6,039 nt of DNA, taken from positions 1-6,039 of the forward strand of contig JALOTU010000157.1 in assembly GCA_025457725.1 (NCBI GenBank), written 5' to 3'. Below the pieces are notes generated by a model. That model had not been told where the DNA came from. It made no database searches and worked only from the letters and a program-made list of their open reading frames with translations. The stretch comes from Verrucomicrobiota bacterium. GTDB lineage: Bacteria; Verrucomicrobiota; Verrucomicrobiia; Limisphaerales; DSYF01. Below, piece after piece: positions 4,955-6,039 of this stretch (the stretch's first letter is position 1; each line of letters opens with the position of its first letter). A program made the translations under genes and the position numbers.

Positions 4955-6039
4955 CCATTTCCCCGTCGTTCCGGGAAAGCGTGACGGTTGGAGGGTCGGA
5001 GGATGCGGGATCGGCGTCGATGATCTCCCGCACCGCATGGGCCAGGCTCTGGCTCGTATAGGGCTTTTCCAGAAACCGGGTGTGGGGATGACGGGCCAGC
5101 TCGGCGCCGATGTCCTCCATGCTGTAACCGCTGGTGAAGAGCATCTTCAATCCCGGCCGGTCCTCGAATAGTTTGTCCGCCAGCTCGAGTCCCGTCAGGC
5201 CCTCCGGCATGACCATGTCCGTGACCACCAGGTCGATCCGGTCCTGGTTCACCTTCCACAGGCTGACGGCCTCCACGCCATTGGCGGCGCAAAAGACCGT
5301 GTAACCGCATTCCTGGAGGATCATGGCGGCCATTTCCCGCAGCGTGGACTCGTCCTCCACCAACAGGATGGTTTCGTGCCCGCTCCGGATTTCCTGTGTG
5401 GGTTTAGTGTCCTGGCCGCGCGGCTTGCGGGTGACATCAGTGGCTGGCAGATAGATGCTGAAGGTGGTTCCCTTTCCAAGCTCGCTGTCCACGTCAATCC
5501 AGCCGTCGTGTTGCTTCACCACACCGAACACCGTGGCCAATCCCAGTCCGGTTCCCTTGCCGACTTCCTTGGTGGTGTAGAAGGGTTCGAAGATATGACT
5601 GCAGGTCTCCGCCGACATCCCGCAACCGGTATCGCTGACCAGCAGGCAGACGAAGTCGCCCGGCCGGCCATCGGGGTTGTATTGGAGGTACTGGGCGGTG
5701 ACTTCCACCTTTTCGAGCGCGATGGTGAGGCGCCCGCCCCTGGGCATGGCATCGCGTGCGTTGACGGCCAGGTTCATGACCACCTGTTCGATCAGCCCCA
5801 CGTCACCGCGTATCATGGGCAGATTCTCCGGCGGGTCATACTGCAATTCGATGTGTTCGCCCAGCAGGCGTCTGAGCATCTGGGCCAGGTGCCCGATGCA
5901 CTCGGCGGCATCCAGCAGCTTGGGCTGGAACACGCTCTTCCGGCCGAACACCAGCAGCTGTTTGGTGAGGGCGGCGGCGCGTTCGGCGGCAAAGTGCACG
6001 CATTGGGCGGATTCCTGGAGTTCCACTTCGCGATGCAGC
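4938..6039 (-). CDS. Hybrid sensor histidine kinase with C-terminal receiver, N-terminus outside window
   Basis: The frame is open to the right edge (Leu-His-Arg-Glu precede the GTG at 6026), so the sensor region and phospho-accepting histidine are not visible. Counting from that GTG, residues 1-33 (AAERAAALTKQLLVFGRK) match the second helix of a HisKA dimerisation domain. The HATPase domain (about 74-195) has the N box with N85, N89 and D92, G1 box DTGCGM (132-137), F box IFEPFYTTK (145-153) and G2 box GKGTGLGL (157-164). The receiver (about 218-335) has the acidic pair E224-D225, phospho-acceptor D270 in VVTDMVMPE, T298 in FTSGY and K321 in EKPY. A 27-residue disordered tail follows. All key residues are intact, so it should autophosphorylate and pass phosphate to its own receiver. 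No HPt domain or separate response regulator is visible, and its signal is unknown. It is transcribed towards the FAH gene and overlaps its end. Confidence 0.94.
   Translation of the reverse strand, partial: LHREVELQESAQCVHFAAERAAALTKQLLVFGRKSVFQPKLLDAAECIGHLAQMLRRLLGEHIELQYDPPENLPMIRGDVGLIEQVVMNLAVNARDAMPRGGRLTIALEKVEVTAQYLQYNPDGRPGDFVCLLVSDTGCGMSAETCSHIFEPFYTTKEVGKGTGLGLATVFGVVKQHDGWIDVDSELGKGTTFSIYLPATDVTRKPRGQDTKPTQEIRSGHETILLVEDESTLREMAAMILQECGYTVFCAANGVEAVSLWKVNQDRIDLVVTDMVMPEGLTGLELADKLFEDRPGLKMLFTSGYSMEDIGAELARHPHTRFLEKPYTSQSLAHAVREIIDADPASSDPPTVTLSRNDGEMVTSPR

Noticed and set aside
4418..5038. Minus-strand 206-codon frame opposite the FAH gene
   Set aside because: It overlaps both the FAH gene and the kinase gene, which have intact family motifs, and shows no motif of its own.
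6024..6026. GTG at 6026 (minus strand) as the kinase start
   Set aside because: It lies inside the dimerisation domain and the frame continues to the window edge, so the gene is truncated by the window.

Overview
This is a GC-rich bacterial window of ordinary chromosomal genes. It holds four complete recognisable genes or gene families (hisI, a small membrane protein, trpE and a FAH-family enzyme), one complete basic low-complexity gene, and two genes cut by the window edges (radC at the left, a hybrid histidine kinase at the right). The weak Shine-Dalgarno signals, the gene mix and the style of the hybrid kinase suggest a Verrucomicrobiota-like organism. That placement is an impression from protein flavour and is not proven by any marker gene here. 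I see no rRNA, tRNA, CRISPR array, insertion sequence or phage gene.

Left part (1-1540). The 3' portion of radC ends at 646. After a 147-base gap with small AT-rich inverted repeats comes a 168-residue protein that is extremely rich in lysine and alanine and has a proline-rich tail. It resembles histone H1-like nucleoid proteins. A 240-base gap follows (1301-1540), which carries a plausible promoter with a GC palindrome between its -35 and -10 boxes.

Middle (1541-4198). hisI (histidine pathway), a predicted multi-pass membrane protein and trpE (first step of tryptophan synthesis) run in the same direction with gaps of 30 and 4 bases, so they are probably one transcription unit. trpG is not next to trpE. 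Two hairpins with a mutually exclusive third pairing lie just after trpE.

Right part (4199-6039). A fumarylacetoacetate hydrolase (FAH) family enzyme has its own weak promoter-like sequence. It ends tail to tail with a 17-base overlap against a minus-strand hybrid histidine kinase, of which the end of the dimerisation region, the ATPase domain and the C-terminal receiver are visible.

No complete new system is evident. The items most worth a second look are the H1-like protein, the membrane protein lodged between two amino-acid biosynthesis genes, unusual residues in normally conserved TrpE motifs, and the alternative RNA hairpins after trpE.
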